Assembly (NCBI GenBank): GCA_964539135.1 | Contig: CAZIFG010000008.1 | Span: forward strand, 1-64,000 | Direction of reading: 5' to 3' | DNA from: CAZIFG01 sp964539135 | GTDB lineage: Bacteria > Margulisbacteria > Marinamargulisbacteria > GCA-2716485 > CAZIFG01 | Length of the DNA stretch: 64,000 nucleotides | Shown: positions 25,501 to 34,613 of the stretch, in pieces | Layout of the letters: the number at the start of each line of letters is the position of its first letter | Numbering within the stretch: the first letter of the stretch is position 1 | The notes under the pieces: model-generated | Seen by the model: the letters and a program-made list of their open reading frames with translations, nothing else | Database searches by the model: none | Told to the model about the DNA's origin: nothing | Program-made: the position numbers and the translations under genes

Positions 25501-25544
25501 ACTCTAGTCTTTAGAGACTATCATATTTAGACCTGTTGTAAATT

Positions 25545-26795
25545 TTATATATTTAGGAACTTTTTCATCGTGTCTGTAATTTTTTTTAGCTCTTTTTTAG
25601 AAATACAATACGGCGGCATGGTGTATAAATAAGGGCCAAAAGGCCGTAACCACACCCCTTCTGATTTGGCGTAGGATTGGGCATTTTTTAAGAGACTTTC
25701 GTCCCAGACTTCGAGACAGCCCATAGCGCCCTTAATTCGAACTTCTTTGACTTTCGGATGATGGAAGGCCTTGAATTCTGTTGTCAGGATCGCTTCTATT
25801 TTTTTGATTTTGGCTAAGGTGTTTTCCGTTTCAAATAGCGCTATGCTTTTAAGTGCGACTGCCGCGGCCAATGGATTTCCCATAAAGGTAGGTCCGTGCA
25901 TGAAGGCTTTCTTTGGATCTGTATCATAAAAGGCATTAAAGACCTCACTACTGGTTAAGGTTGCCGCCATGCCTAAGTATCCCGCTGTGAGGCCCTTGCC
26001 TAAAATGAGGATGTCGGGGCAGAGTTCCACTTGATCCATTGCAAATAAAGATCCCAATCGCCCAAACCCAGTTGCGACTTCATCGGCAATGAATAAAACG
26101 TCATATTTTTTACAAAGGGTATGCGCTTTTTGAACGTATTCTGGGCTATGCAATTTGAATCCCCCAGCCCCTTGCATGAGGGGTTCGATGAAAAATCCTG
26201 CAATTTCAGCGTGATGGTTTTTTAATAGGGTTTCCAATTCATCCCAATTTTCAGGGGTTACATGGTAGGCAGGTCTTAAAAGATCTTGATAGGCGGCATG
26301 CATGCTGTCGTCATCATCCGCAAGGGACATGACGCCTGTCGTGTCGCCGTGGTAGGCGCCTTTAAGGGCAATAAAGGCTTTTTTATGGGGGATCTTTTTA
26401 TTTTTATAATATTGCCAGGCCAATTTAATCGCAATTTCGCAGCCGACAGAGCCACTGTCACTGAAAAATACATGGTTGAGGCCTTCGGGCGTTATCTCTA
26501 CTAACTTTTTAGCCAAGGCTTCTGCCGGTTCGTGGCTTAATCCACCCAACATAACATGGGCCATTTTCTTGAGCTGACTTGTGATGGCTTTGTTGAGCTT
26601 GGGATGATTATAACCATGAATCACACACCACCAGGACGAAATGGCATCGATTAAGGTGCTGCCGTCGTCGAGGGTTAAACTGCATTTTTTCGCGCTTGTG
26701 ACTTTATAAGGGGGCGATTGTGTTTTCATTTGTGTGTAGGGATACCAGACCGCTTTCATGATCTTTAGTGTATCTTTTATCCTGATATTCGTCAC
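25545..26795 (-). CDS. bioA: Adenosylmethionine-8-amino-7-oxononanoate transaminase BioA
   Basis: PLP enzyme of biotin synthesis (KAPA to DAPA). Class-III aminotransferase motifs: WYPYTQMK, ISSWWCVIHGYNHP (BioA-specific), DSGSVGCEIAIKLA, GAYHGDTTGVMSL, VLFIADEVATGFGRLGSLFA and LGKGLTAGYLGM (PLP Lys), FMHGPTFMGNPLA and WLRPFG. GTG 26795 gives 416 residues; ATG 26759 (MKAVWYPYTQ) is a plausible shorter start. No other biotin gene lies in the window. Faces the DoxX gene divergently. Confidence 0.95.
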   Translation of the reverse strand: MTNIRIKDTLKIMKAVWYPYTQMKTQSPPYKVTSAKKCSLTLDDGSTLIDAISSWWCVIHGYNHPKLNKAITSQLKKMAHVMLGGLSHEPAEALAKKLVEITPEGLNHVFFSDSGSVGCEIAIKLAWQYYKNKKIPHKKAFIALKGAYHGDTTGVMSLADDDDSMHAAYQDLLRPAYHVTPENWDELETLLKNHHAEIAGFFIEPLMQGAGGFKLHSPEYVQKAHTLCKKYDVLFIADEVATGFGRLGSLFAMDQVELCPDILILGKGLTAGYLGMAATLTSSEVFNAFYDTDPKKAFMHGPTFMGNPLAAAVALKSIALFETENTLAKIKKIEAILTTEFKAFHHPKVKEVRIKGAMGCLEVWDESLLKNAQSYAKSEGVWLRPFGPYLYTMPPYCISKKELKKITDTMKKFLNI

Positions 26796-26867
26796 TTCTT
26801 GCTTTTTTGTTTTTTTAATTTATAGTAGAGTCAGTGGTATTATTTTTTTAAATGATGGAGGATAAAG

Positions 26868-27275
26868 ATGCAAAAAGATAAATTGGCAGCACAAGTTTTA
26901 TTGGGATTGCCTTGGGTTGTATTCGGTTTAAATGGATTCCTTAATTTTATTCCTATGGATCCAAACGCCATGCCTGCACCTGCTATGGCCTTTATGGGGG
27001 CTATGATGGCTACTAAGTATTTTATTCCCTTTTTAAAATTATCTGAAATTTTAGCCGGTGTTCTAGTTTTGTCTGGGTGTTATACCAATTTGGGTGTTTT
27101 AATTTCTGCGCCTATTTTGATTCAAATCTTTTTATTTCATCTCTTTTTAGCGTTTAGTATTCCTGCTTTGGCCCTTCCTGGTGTTATGACCTTGGCTCTT
27201 TTGTATTTGGTTAAAAAAGATTGGGCCTTCTTTTCTCAATTAATTGGATGTAAATCCTCTTCTGATAAAAAATAA
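26868..27275 (+). CDS. DoxX-like membrane protein
   Basis: 135 residues, four hydrophobic segments, LLGLPWVVFGLNGFLNF and LKLSEILAGVLVLSG matching DoxX/DUF-type quinone-related small membrane proteins. GGAGG precedes the ATG, with TATAGT near 26822 as a likely -10. It is 2 nt before glpK, so both genes and psd may be cotranscribed. Function unknown. Confidence 0.75.
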   Translation: MQKDKLAAQVLLGLPWVVFGLNGFLNFIPMDPNAMPAPAMAFMGAMMATKYFIPFLKLSEILAGVLVLSGCYTNLGVLISAPILIQIFLFHLFLAFSIPALALPGVMTLALLYLVKKDWAFFSQLIGCKSSSDKK

Positions 27276-27277
27276 GC

Positions 27278-28744
27278 ATGATTTTATCCCTAGATTTAGG
27301 GACAACTGGAAACCGTGCCCTTGTTTTTAATAGACAAGGGCATGTTGTGGCGTCTTCTTATCGAGAATTAAATAGAACCTTTCCAAAATTGGGTTGGGTG
27401 GAACAAGATCCTTTGGAATTGATTTCTACCCTCTTGGCGTGTATTCAAGATGTTTTTTCTCAGTGTGATCCCACGCAAATTCAAGCGATTGGATTGACCA
27501 ATCAACGGGAAACCACGGTATGTTGGGATAAACGTACTGGGAAACCCATTTACAATGCCATTGTTTGGCAATGTCGTCGTACCCGTGAGCAGTGTGAGGA
27601 TTTAAACTCTTATGCGTCTTGGATTAAGGCCAAAACAGGCTTGTTTTTAGATCCTTATTTTTCTGCCACTAAAATTGCCTGGATCTTAAAGGAAAGACAG
27701 GATTTGCGACAGGATGTGGAGTCGGGTCATATTTTGTTTGGGACAGTGGATACCTGGGTCTTATGGCATTTAACCGGTCAAACTTTGCATGCAACTGATG
27801 TCAGTAATGCGTCTCGTACCTTGCTGATGAATCTTCAAACCTGTGAGTATGATCCAGAGCTATTGGCGTTTTTTAACATTCCATCGTCTCTTTTACCCTC
27901 TATTTTATCCACGCGTGGTCTTTTTGGCCTGACTGCTAAATCTGTTTTGGGCCATGAAATCCCCATTATGGGGGTTATAGGGGATCAGCAATCGGCTCTT
28001 TTTACCCAGTGTGGGTATGATGAAACGCGCTTTAAAAATACGTATGGCACGGGATTGTTTTTATGTGGGGTGACAGGTACCACCCCCTGCCCCAGTGCCT
28101 CTTTAGTCACAACGGTTGCATGGAAATGTGATCAAAATGTTTATTATGCCTTGGAAGGTTCTGTTTTTACAGGAGGATCCTTAATGCAGTGGATGCGGGA
28201 TGCCTTGGGCTTTTTCTCTCAGACGTCTGATTCAGAAGCGATGGCTTTATCTGTGCCCAACAATGGGGGTGTTTATCTTGTCCCTGCTTTATCGGGCTTA
28301 GGCGCGCCTTATTGGGATCCTTCTGCAGGAGGCTTGATTATGGGGTTTACAGGAGGAACTTCTAAATCTCATTTGGTTAGAGCAGGTTTGGAGTCTTTAG
28401 CGTATCAAACCGCTGATGTTATTTTAACCTTTGAACAGGAGTTTCCGGATCAACATATTCAGAGTCTTCGTGTGGATGGGGGGGCTGTTCAGAACTCTTT
28501 TTTAATGCAATTTCAAGCGGATATTTTACAGCGTCCCGTGGAACTCCCTCGGATTACCGAAACAACGGCTTTTGGTGCTGCAGGTATGGCAGGGATTGCT
28601 TCCGGATTTTGGACAGAATCGGAATTTTTTGCACTGAATGTCATTGAACAGTGTTATTTCCCTATGATTTCATCCGAAGAACGTGATACTCTTTATAAAC
28701 CCTGGAAAAAAGCGATTAATAGGAGTTTGAATTGGCATGCGTGA
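27278..28744 (+). CDS. glpK: Glycerol kinase
   Basis: Phosphorylates glycerol to sn-glycerol-3-phosphate. FGGY-kinase pattern: SLDLGTTGNRALVF (phosphate-binding), GWVEQDP, GLTNQRETTVCWDKRTGKPIYNAIVWQCRRT (glycerol-binding Arg-Glu), GVIGDQQSALF, KNTYGTGLF, and LRVDGGAVQNSFLMQ. 488 residues, full length. No glpF or glpD adjacent; the downstream overlap with psd suggests that glycerol-3-phosphate feeds phospholipid synthesis. Confidence 0.96.
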   Translation: MILSLDLGTTGNRALVFNRQGHVVASSYRELNRTFPKLGWVEQDPLELISTLLACIQDVFSQCDPTQIQAIGLTNQRETTVCWDKRTGKPIYNAIVWQCRRTREQCEDLNSYASWIKAKTGLFLDPYFSATKIAWILKERQDLRQDVESGHILFGTVDTWVLWHLTGQTLHATDVSNASRTLLMNLQTCEYDPELLAFFNIPSSLLPSILSTRGLFGLTAKSVLGHEIPIMGVIGDQQSALFTQCGYDETRFKNTYGTGLFLCGVTGTTPCPSASLVTTVAWKCDQNVYYALEGSVFTGGSLMQWMRDALGFFSQTSDSEAMALSVPNNGGVYLVPALSGLGAPYWDPSAGGLIMGFTGGTSKSHLVRAGLESLAYQTADVILTFEQEFPDQHIQSLRVDGGAVQNSFLMQFQADILQRPVELPRITETTAFGAAGMAGIASGFWTESEFFALNVIEQCYFPMISSEERDTLYKPWKKAINRSLNWHA

Positions 28745-29552
28745 GTGGATTTTTTTACGGCTAACCCTTTTAACAGGATTTATTGCGTCTCGGTCTATTC
28801 CTTCTGTTTTAAGAGTGACTTTTTTTTCTCTTTTTGCTAAATCAGTAGGTATTGATTTAAATGAATGTGAAAAGCCTTTAAAAGAGTATGTGTCTTTTGA
28901 TGACTTTTTTACCCGACGCCTAAAACCGGGATGTCGCCCTATTGCGATGGCTTCCGATATTTTGGTCAGTCCTGTAGATGGTCTTGTTTTAGAAACTGGC
29001 CAAATTTTTCAGCACCAGCTCATACAGGCTAAAGGGATTTATTATCCTATAGATGATTTACTGCCTGAGATTCCCTCAGATGCTTTTGAAGGCGGCTATT
29101 TTATGACCCTTTATTTATCGCCTAAAGACTGCCATCTTATTTTTTCTCCTTGTGATGGGCAAATTACGTTTTCTCAGTATGTTCCAGGTACTTTGTTGCC
29201 GGTTCGAGAGCCTTATATCAGCAAGCATCGTGGGCTTTATATTGAAAATGAACGGTTGACGACTTTAATGACTTTGGCGGATGGTAAAAAATTGGCTTTG
29301 GTTAAAGTGGGCGCTACGAATGTGGGTAGTATTACCTTAGAGTATGATCCGCTTTTGGCATCTAGTTATCAGGCTTTAAAGCCTATTCATAGACAGTATT
29401 CGTCTTCTATCCATGTTTCGAAGGGCGATCATTTGGCTTCTTTTCATTTGGGCTCTACGGTGATTGTGATGATTGAAAAAGATTCTTTTGTTCTCGATCG
29501 AGAGCTTAAAGGGAAGTCTGTTCGATATGGATCTGAAATAGGATCTCTTTAA
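28737..29552 (+). CDS. psd: Phosphatidylserine decarboxylase
   Basis: Makes phosphatidylethanolamine. VSFDDFFTRRLKPGCRP, SPVDG and YLSPKDCHLIFSP precede the LGST self-cleavage motif (FHLGSTVIVMI, ~240), where Ser becomes the pyruvoyl group. 271 residues, usual for the proenzyme. Its ATG overlaps the glpK stop by 8 nt. A terminator follows immediately. Confidence 0.95.
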   Translation: MREWIFLRLTLLTGFIASRSIPSVLRVTFFSLFAKSVGIDLNECEKPLKEYVSFDDFFTRRLKPGCRPIAMASDILVSPVDGLVLETGQIFQHQLIQAKGIYYPIDDLLPEIPSDAFEGGYFMTLYLSPKDCHLIFSPCDGQITFSQYVPGTLLPVREPYISKHRGLYIENERLTTLMTLADGKKLALVKVGATNVGSITLEYDPLLASSYQALKPIHRQYSSSIHVSKGDHLASFHLGSTVIVMIEKDSFVLDRELKGKSVRYGSEIGSL

Positions 29553-29581
29553 GTAATCCTATTTTGAAATAGGATTACTTT
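29551..29581. terminator. Rho-independent terminator after psd
   Basis: AAGTAATCCTATTT-tg-AAATAGGATTACTT is a perfect 14-bp stem overlapping the psd stop codon region and faces the convergent outer-membrane gene cluster. Confidence 0.8.
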
Positions 29582-29595
29582 GGGAGTTTATTGTT

Positions 29596-30240
29596 TTAGA
29601 ATGTATGACCTATTCTAAAGTTAATTCCAGAATATTTGTCTGTTTTTGCGGTTTCATTTAGAGCCAGGAATTCATCGCTGGGTTTGTGTTCCGTTAGTCC
29701 GATTCTATACTCTAAGTTTAGGGTTAAGTGCTTGCTTTTGAATGTGCTGATGTTATACCCCGCTTGAAGTAAAATGCCTAAATCATTTTCATCGTATCCT
29801 GGTTTTTTAATTTCAGTATCTGTGGTGGTTCCCTTTTTAGTGTAGCTTGTTGTGGTTCCTAATGTATAATAAGCGCCTACTCCAAGATTAAAATGGCTTT
29901 TTTTGCCTACGTATAAGTGTCCTCTTAAAACGAGGGGGATTTCTATATAGGTTCTTTCTAATGTTTCAGGTGTATTAATGATGCTTAAGAGGCTATCCTT
30001 ATTCATTTTTTCAGATGTATATGAAAATCCTGTACTGACAGAAAACCGTCTATTAATAAAACAATTTAAATTGGCGCCTATTTTTGTTCCGCCGCTACTT
30101 GTTTTAAATTGCTCATTTCCGGCTAAAGTTGACCCCCCAATATTAGGCTCAAAATTGAAGTTTCTGGCCTCTATGTGTCTGCAACTTATCATCCCTATTA
30201 TACTCAGCATTAGTGCTGATTTTTTAATCAATGGATTCAT
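29596..30240 (-). CDS. Outer-membrane beta-barrel protein, paralog 1
   Basis: 214 residues: signal peptide (LMLSIIGMISCRHIEA), then a strand-rich barrel of the OmpA-like/PorT class (KFSVSTGFSY-like strands; HLTLNLEYRIGLTEHKP) ending NFRIGHTF with the C-terminal Phe expected for BAM recognition. Very similar along its length to the next upstream gene (30296-30952), differing mainly in loops. MISC before the cleavage point resembles a lipobox, but the barrel makes lipoprotein status doubtful. Role unknown: structural or adhesive OMP. Confidence 0.85.
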   Translation of the reverse strand: MNPLIKKSALMLSIIGMISCRHIEARNFNFEPNIGGSTLAGNEQFKTSSGGTKIGANLNCFINRRFSVSTGFSYTSEKMNKDSLLSIINTPETLERTYIEIPLVLRGHLYVGKKSHFNLGVGAYYTLGTTTSYTKKGTTTDTEIKKPGYDENDLGILLQAGYNISTFKSKHLTLNLEYRIGLTEHKPSDEFLALNETAKTDKYSGINFRIGHTF

Positions 30241-30295
30241 TTTAAACTCTTTTGGGGGATGTTATCCCCCCCCCTTTTTTTTGATATCCGTTTTT

Positions 30296-30952
30296 TTAGA
30301 ACGTGTGACCTATTCTAAAGTTAATTCCAGAATATTTGTCTGTTTTTGCGGTTGTATTTACAGCAAGTAGAGCTGCGCTGGGTTTATGTTCGGTTAAGCC
30401 AATTCTGTATTCTAAGTTTAATGTTAAGTGATTGTTTTTGAACGTACTGATATTATATCCGGCTTGTAGTAAAAGACCTAAATCACTTTCATCATATCCT
30501 GAGTCTTTTGATGTGTCTGAATTTGTTCCAAAGGCGGTTATTTTGTATTTTGTTGTGGTTCCTAATGTGTAGTAAGCGCCTGCTCCTAAATTAAAATGGC
30601 TTTTTTTACCCACATATAAGTGGCCTCTTAAAACGAGTGGGATTTCCACATAAGATCTTTCCAATGTTTCAGTTGTGGTATAAGAGCTGCTGTATGCAAA
30701 AATATCCCCTGTTTTCATTGTTTCAGATGTATATGAAAAGCCGGTACTCACAGAAATTCGTCTATTCATGAAATAATTAAAATTTGCGCCTATTTTTGTT
30801 CCGCCTGAGCTTGTTTTAAATTGTTCACTTCCTGCCATGGTGGATATTCCAATATTAGGCTCAAAATTGAAGTTTCTAGCCTCTATGTGGCTGCAACTTA
30901 TCACCCCTATTATACCGAGCATCAGCGCTGATTTTTTAATAAATGAATTCAT
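30296..30952 (-). CDS. Outer-membrane beta-barrel protein, paralog 2
   Basis: 218 residues, near-duplicate of paralog 1: identical stretches include SSGGTKIGAN and KSHFNLG. Differences concentrate in the predicted surface loops (GDIFAYSSSYTTTE versus NKDSLLSIINTPE). C-terminal Phe. The duplication is recent enough that the DNA ends of both genes are nearly the same (29600 and 30300 regions). Confidence 0.85.
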   Translation of the reverse strand: MNSFIKKSALMLGIIGVISCSHIEARNFNFEPNIGISTMAGSEQFKTSSGGTKIGANFNYFMNRRISVSTGFSYTSETMKTGDIFAYSSSYTTTETLERSYVEIPLVLRGHLYVGKKSHFNLGAGAYYTLGTTTKYKITAFGTNSDTSKDSGYDESDLGLLLQAGYNISTFKNNHLTLNLEYRIGLTEHKPSAALLAVNTTAKTDKYSGINFRIGHTF

Positions 30953-31017
30953 TTTAACTCCTTTTTTTTGTGTGACTTTTTTAAGTTTAACTTTTTTATG
31001 GATAATGTCAATTTTTT

Positions 31018-31662
31018 TTAAAACGTATGCCCTACCCTAAAATTTAGGCTGGAATATTTGAGGTCTTTTTGATTCGGATTTAAGGCCAATAAAGCGCGAC
31101 TGGGTTTATGTGAGGCCATGCCAATTTTGTATTCTAAGTTGAAGGTGAGGTGGTTATGTCTAAAGGTGTTGAGTTCGTATCCTCCTACAAGGATTACCCC
31201 ATAATCTGTTTCATCGTATCCAGGATGTTCCACTTCTGTTTGTACAGACGCATATTCCTTTTTATAGAATGTGGCGTTACCTAAAGTGTAGTATCCTCCA
31301 GCGCCTACATGCAGCCGACTTCTTCTACCTACGTTAAAATGATATCTTATCACGGTGGGCATATCGATATAGGCAACGGTTAAAATTTCAGCATTGGAGG
31401 TGAGCGTTATATCTCTGTTGTTAGAACTGGTTTTTAGTTGACTTTCGACATAATGAATACCGGAACTGATGGAAATGTGCCGGGTAATAAAATAACTGAA
31501 ATTAACCCCTATTTGGTAGCCTAAGTTACTTTCTTTAAAGGTCGTGTCCCCTACTAATAGAGCGGGCCCCCCAGAAAACTCGACATCAAATTCCCCTGCT
31601 TTTAGATTGTGAGGGATGATGAGTATGAGTGCGATCAGTATGGCTAAATAGCGTGTTTTCAT
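31018..31662 (-). CDS. Outer-membrane beta-barrel protein, paralog 3
   Basis: 214 residues, signal peptide (ILIALILIIPHNLKA), same barrel plan as paralogs 1 and 2 with lower identity: NVGRRSRLHVGAGGYYTLGN aligns to VGKKSHFNLGAGAYYTLGT, NTFRHNHLTFNLEYKIGMASHKPS to the same block, ending NFRVGHTF. Older member of the tandem family. Confidence 0.83.
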   Translation of the reverse strand: MKTRYLAILIALILIIPHNLKAGEFDVEFSGGPALLVGDTTFKESNLGYQIGVNFSYFITRHISISSGIHYVESQLKTSSNNRDITLTSNAEILTVAYIDMPTVIRYHFNVGRRSRLHVGAGGYYTLGNATFYKKEYASVQTEVEHPGYDETDYGVILVGGYELNTFRHNHLTFNLEYKIGMASHKPSRALLALNPNQKDLKYSSLNFRVGHTF

Positions 31663-31677
31663 TGATGGACCTCCGTT

Positions 31678-32355
31678 TTAAAAGGATCTTTCTATGGATA
31701 GCGTGAAGCTTTCTGTTTTGGCTTCTACGCCTTGAAAGGTGACTTCATGTTTTTCGACTTGATTGTAAATGGTGTGGTTAACCATTCCAATTTCATATCG
31801 TGCATTGATACTATAAGTAGCCTTACATTTGCATGTTTTTTTAGGCTGTATTTTAAATTTTGCATCAAAAATCAGCCCGACATCGGTTTTGCTAAACTCG
31901 CCAAAAAATTGGGATTCATTTTGAATGGCCCCTTCACGTTTAAAATAATCTGCTTTTTTTTGGCCTTCTTCGTTCAAAACGTAGCTTCTTTGTGTGTGTA
32001 AATTGAGACTTGCATAGGGGCCCGCTCCAAATTTAAACTCTGTACGTGCACTGATGGGTTGTCGGTAGGTGATAAGAATGGGAAATTGGATTTGTTCGGT
32101 TTGGACTCGAAATTTTCCAAATTGAGGAATCGTTCCAGAACCGCCTCTTTCCGTGTATAAAAGTTCTGTTTGAATGCCAATAAATTCGGTTATAGGACGG
32201 CTAAATGTTAGTCCTGCCATGATGCCGTATTTTGTTTCATCTAACGTATCTCCGTAGGAATGAAATCCTTGGCCTATTTTGAATCCTATTTCTGCATATA
32301 AAGGACTGAGGGTCATTAAAAGACTTAAGATGAGAGGTGCTACGAACTTTTTCAT
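31678..32355 (-). CDS. PorT-family outer-membrane beta-barrel protein
   Basis: 225 residues, signal peptide (PLILSLLMTLSPLYA), then FKIGQGFHSYGDTLDETKYGIMAGLTF, IQTELLYTERGG and FKFGAGPYASL, a PorT/OMP_b-brl_2 layout, ending LSIERSF. First gene of the four-gene minus-strand OMP run (15 nt before paralog 3). A loop contains KKTCKCKA. Function unknown. Confidence 0.83.
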   Translation of the reverse strand: MKKFVAPLILSLLMTLSPLYAEIGFKIGQGFHSYGDTLDETKYGIMAGLTFSRPITEFIGIQTELLYTERGGSGTIPQFGKFRVQTEQIQFPILITYRQPISARTEFKFGAGPYASLNLHTQRSYVLNEEGQKKADYFKREGAIQNESQFFGEFSKTDVGLIFDAKFKIQPKKTCKCKATYSINARYEIGMVNHTIYNQVEKHEVTFQGVEAKTESFTLSIERSF

Positions 32356-32508
32356 TGAGGGCTCCTGCCTTTGTGTTTTAGGTTTTTATTCTATCATTTC
32401 TTTTTCTCTCTTTGTAGGTATTTGATCTCTTTCATTATGCTTAACCATTGCTTTTATTTGGTGTATACTTCTTTGAAATAACAATTTATATTTTAAGGAG
32501 TTTTTAGA

Positions 32509-33894
32509 ATGTCAGAACTTGGTACACAACAACGCCCCTTACGCGTTGCTATCGTTGGAGCGGGGCCCAGTGGTTTTTATGCTGCGGATGCGTTGTTCCG
32601 GACATCTTTGACGGTAGAGGTGGATGCTTTTGATCGGTTACCTACGCCTTTTGGTCTTTTACGTGCAGGGGTTGCGCCAGATCATCAGAAAATGAAATCG
32701 GTTGGTGTGTATTATCAACGTGTTGCTGAAAAAAATGCAGATCGTTTTCGATTTTTTGGAAATGTGGATATTGGTAAAGATCTTTCTGTTTCAGAATTGC
32801 AGTCTTTTTATGACGCTATTATTTTTACTTATGGATCTGAAAGCGATAAAAAAACAGGACTTCCAGGGGAATCTTTACCGGGTGTTCATTCGGCTCGCGA
32901 ATTTGTGGCTTGGTATAATGGTCATCCCGATTATGTAGATGCCCAATTTGATTTGTCTCAAGAAGTGGTTTCGATTATTGGACAAGGTAATGTGGCCGTC
33001 GATGTTGCGCGTATTTTAGCTAAAACACCTGAAGAATTGGCTGTTTCTGATATTGCGCAACATGCTTTAGAGGCGCTTAAAAATAGTAAGGTGAAAGAAA
33101 TTCACATGATTGGGCGTCGGGGGCCTGTTCAAGCGGCTTTTACAGAGCTTGAAGTTAGAGAATTGGGGCATTTGTCAGATTGCGATATTTTGGTTAAATC
33201 TGAAGATCTTATTTTGGATGCGGCCAATGAAGAAGAATTGGAAAAAATGGAAACCAATAAAGCTCGAAAAAATTTGGAAGCCCTCAAAGAGTTGGCCAAT
33301 ACACCGCTGTCTGGGAAATCTAAGTGCATTGAAATTCGATTTTTTCAGATTCCAACAGAAATTACAGGTACGGATGTTGTTACTGGTATGAATTTGGATG
33401 AAGTGAAACTGGTAGGGCCTGCCTTTAATCAAACCACTGCTAAAACAGGGCGTGTGGTTCATATTCCTTCGGGGCTTATTTTTAGAAGTATTGGTTATAA
33501 AGGTGTGGGGATAGAAGGTGTTCCTTTTGATTCTAAAACGGGGGTGATTCCCAATCAATTGGGTCGTGTGTGTGATTTAAATGGACAGGTTGTTTCTGGA
33601 TTTTATACGGCTGGTTGGATTAAGCGTGGGCCTAGTGGTGTTTTGGGTACGAATAAACCCTGTAGTACAGAAACTGTTAACCAGCTTATTGAAGATTTGC
33701 CAAATTTGGTTCCGTGTCAAACTCCAGACAGGGCTGCTGTTCAGGATGTGTTAAAATCGCGTGGCGTACGATCTATTAGCTTTGAGGATTGGACGAAATT
33801 GGATGCGCTTGAAATCTCTAAAGGGGAATCGGTTGGAAAACCCCGTGAAAAGTTTGTTCGACTTGCGGATATTTTTAAGGCTTTGGATGCGTAA
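32509..33894 (+). CDS. FprA-like NADPH-ferredoxin/adrenodoxin reductase
   Basis: An FAD flavoprotein passing electrons between NADPH and ferredoxin. FAD site VAIVGAGPSGFYAADAL, then FDRLPTPFGLLRAGVAPDH, NADPH site IIGQGNVAVDVARIL, HMIGRRGPVQAAFTELEVREL and GWIKRGPSGVLGTNK, all typical of adrenodoxin-reductase-type enzymes. 461 residues. SD AAGGAG; promoter TATACT near 32465. It could supply electrons to the sulfite reductase or radical-SAM enzymes; that is inference. Confidence 0.93.
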   Translation: MSELGTQQRPLRVAIVGAGPSGFYAADALFRTSLTVEVDAFDRLPTPFGLLRAGVAPDHQKMKSVGVYYQRVAEKNADRFRFFGNVDIGKDLSVSELQSFYDAIIFTYGSESDKKTGLPGESLPGVHSAREFVAWYNGHPDYVDAQFDLSQEVVSIIGQGNVAVDVARILAKTPEELAVSDIAQHALEALKNSKVKEIHMIGRRGPVQAAFTELEVRELGHLSDCDILVKSEDLILDAANEEELEKMETNKARKNLEALKELANTPLSGKSKCIEIRFFQIPTEITGTDVVTGMNLDEVKLVGPAFNQTTAKTGRVVHIPSGLIFRSIGYKGVGIEGVPFDSKTGVIPNQLGRVCDLNGQVVSGFYTAGWIKRGPSGVLGTNKPCSTETVNQLIEDLPNLVPCQTPDRAAVQDVLKSRGVRSISFEDWTKLDALEISKGESVGKPREKFVRLADIFKALDA

Positions 33895-33914
33895 CGCTTA
33901 GGAGGATAGATTCC

Positions 33915-34352
33915 ATGAGACGGGTTATTTTGTGGCGACGTTTGATTGTAATTGCCTTGTTCTTTGCCCTGATTTTTAGCATTGGGCTTTTCTTTTTTCC
34001 GCCAAAATTTTCGTCTAAATCTCCCGGTATTGCTCAAGAAAGTGTTCGAAATGGAATACGCATTAAGGCCACTTTTTTACCTACCGTTAAAGGGGAACCT
34101 TTTCGATTTAGGCTGAGACTGGAATCGTTTGAGCATCAGGATATTTTGAAATTGAATCCTAAGGATATTTCGCTTTTATTGGATGCTGCTCAAACGCCTT
34201 ATAAACCCGTTTCTTGGACTGAAGAAGAATCTTCGGATTATGTCCTTTCGGGTATTTTAGAATTTCCGCCTTTTGAGTCTCCCCCGTCTCGTTTTTCATT
34301 GTTGATTTATGATCTTCAGGAACGTACTTTTGTTTGGACCATTTCTCAATAA
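33915..34352 (+). CDS. Membrane-anchored unknown protein
   Basis: 145 residues: a basic N-terminus (MRRVILWRR) and one hydrophobic segment (LIVIALFFALIFSIGLFFF), then a ~110-residue probably periplasmic beta-rich domain. SD AGGAGG. Not recognised. Likely cotranscribed with the reductase gene 20 nt upstream. Confidence 0.65.
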   Translation: MRRVILWRRLIVIALFFALIFSIGLFFFPPKFSSKSPGIAQESVRNGIRIKATFLPTVKGEPFRFRLRLESFEHQDILKLNPKDISLLLDAAQTPYKPVSWTEEESSDYVLSGILEFPPFESPPSRFSLLIYDLQERTFVWTISQ

Positions 34353-34433
34353 AAGACGGTCCTGATCGTCATTCATTTACATTTTCATCCTTTTTTTATA
34401 TGATGGGAAAAATTTTTCAAAAAGGATTTGTGT

Positions 34434-34613
34434 ATGCCGTTTGTAAATGTAAAAGTTGCGGGGACTTTAACTCGAAAACAGAAAGAGGCTGTTGTTCAGC
34501 GAATTACAGATGTTCTTTTTGAGGAACTTGGAAAACCCCCTGCGTCTACTTATATTGTGATTGATGAAGTAAGTCGTGAAAATTGGGCTAAAGAAGGACG
34601 TTTATTACAATGA
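34434..34613 (+). CDS. 4-oxalocrotonate tautomerase family protein
   Basis: 59 residues, MPFVNVKVAGTLTRKQKE.., ending ENWAKEGRLL. Pro after the initiator Met is the catalytic base of 4-OT enzymes and fixes the start at 34434 rather than the frame's earlier ATG. IDEV..ENWAK.G is family-typical. Substrate unknown. Stop overlaps the next start (ATGA). Confidence 0.88.
   Translation: MPFVNVKVAGTLTRKQKEAVVQRITDVLFEELGKPPASTYIVIDEVSRENWAKEGRLLQ

Noticed and set aside
29596..30952. Lipoproteins, because of MISC and VISC in the signal peptides
   Set aside because: The mature parts are C-terminal-Phe beta-barrels, and a standard signal cleavage after the HIEA segment explains the N-terminus better.
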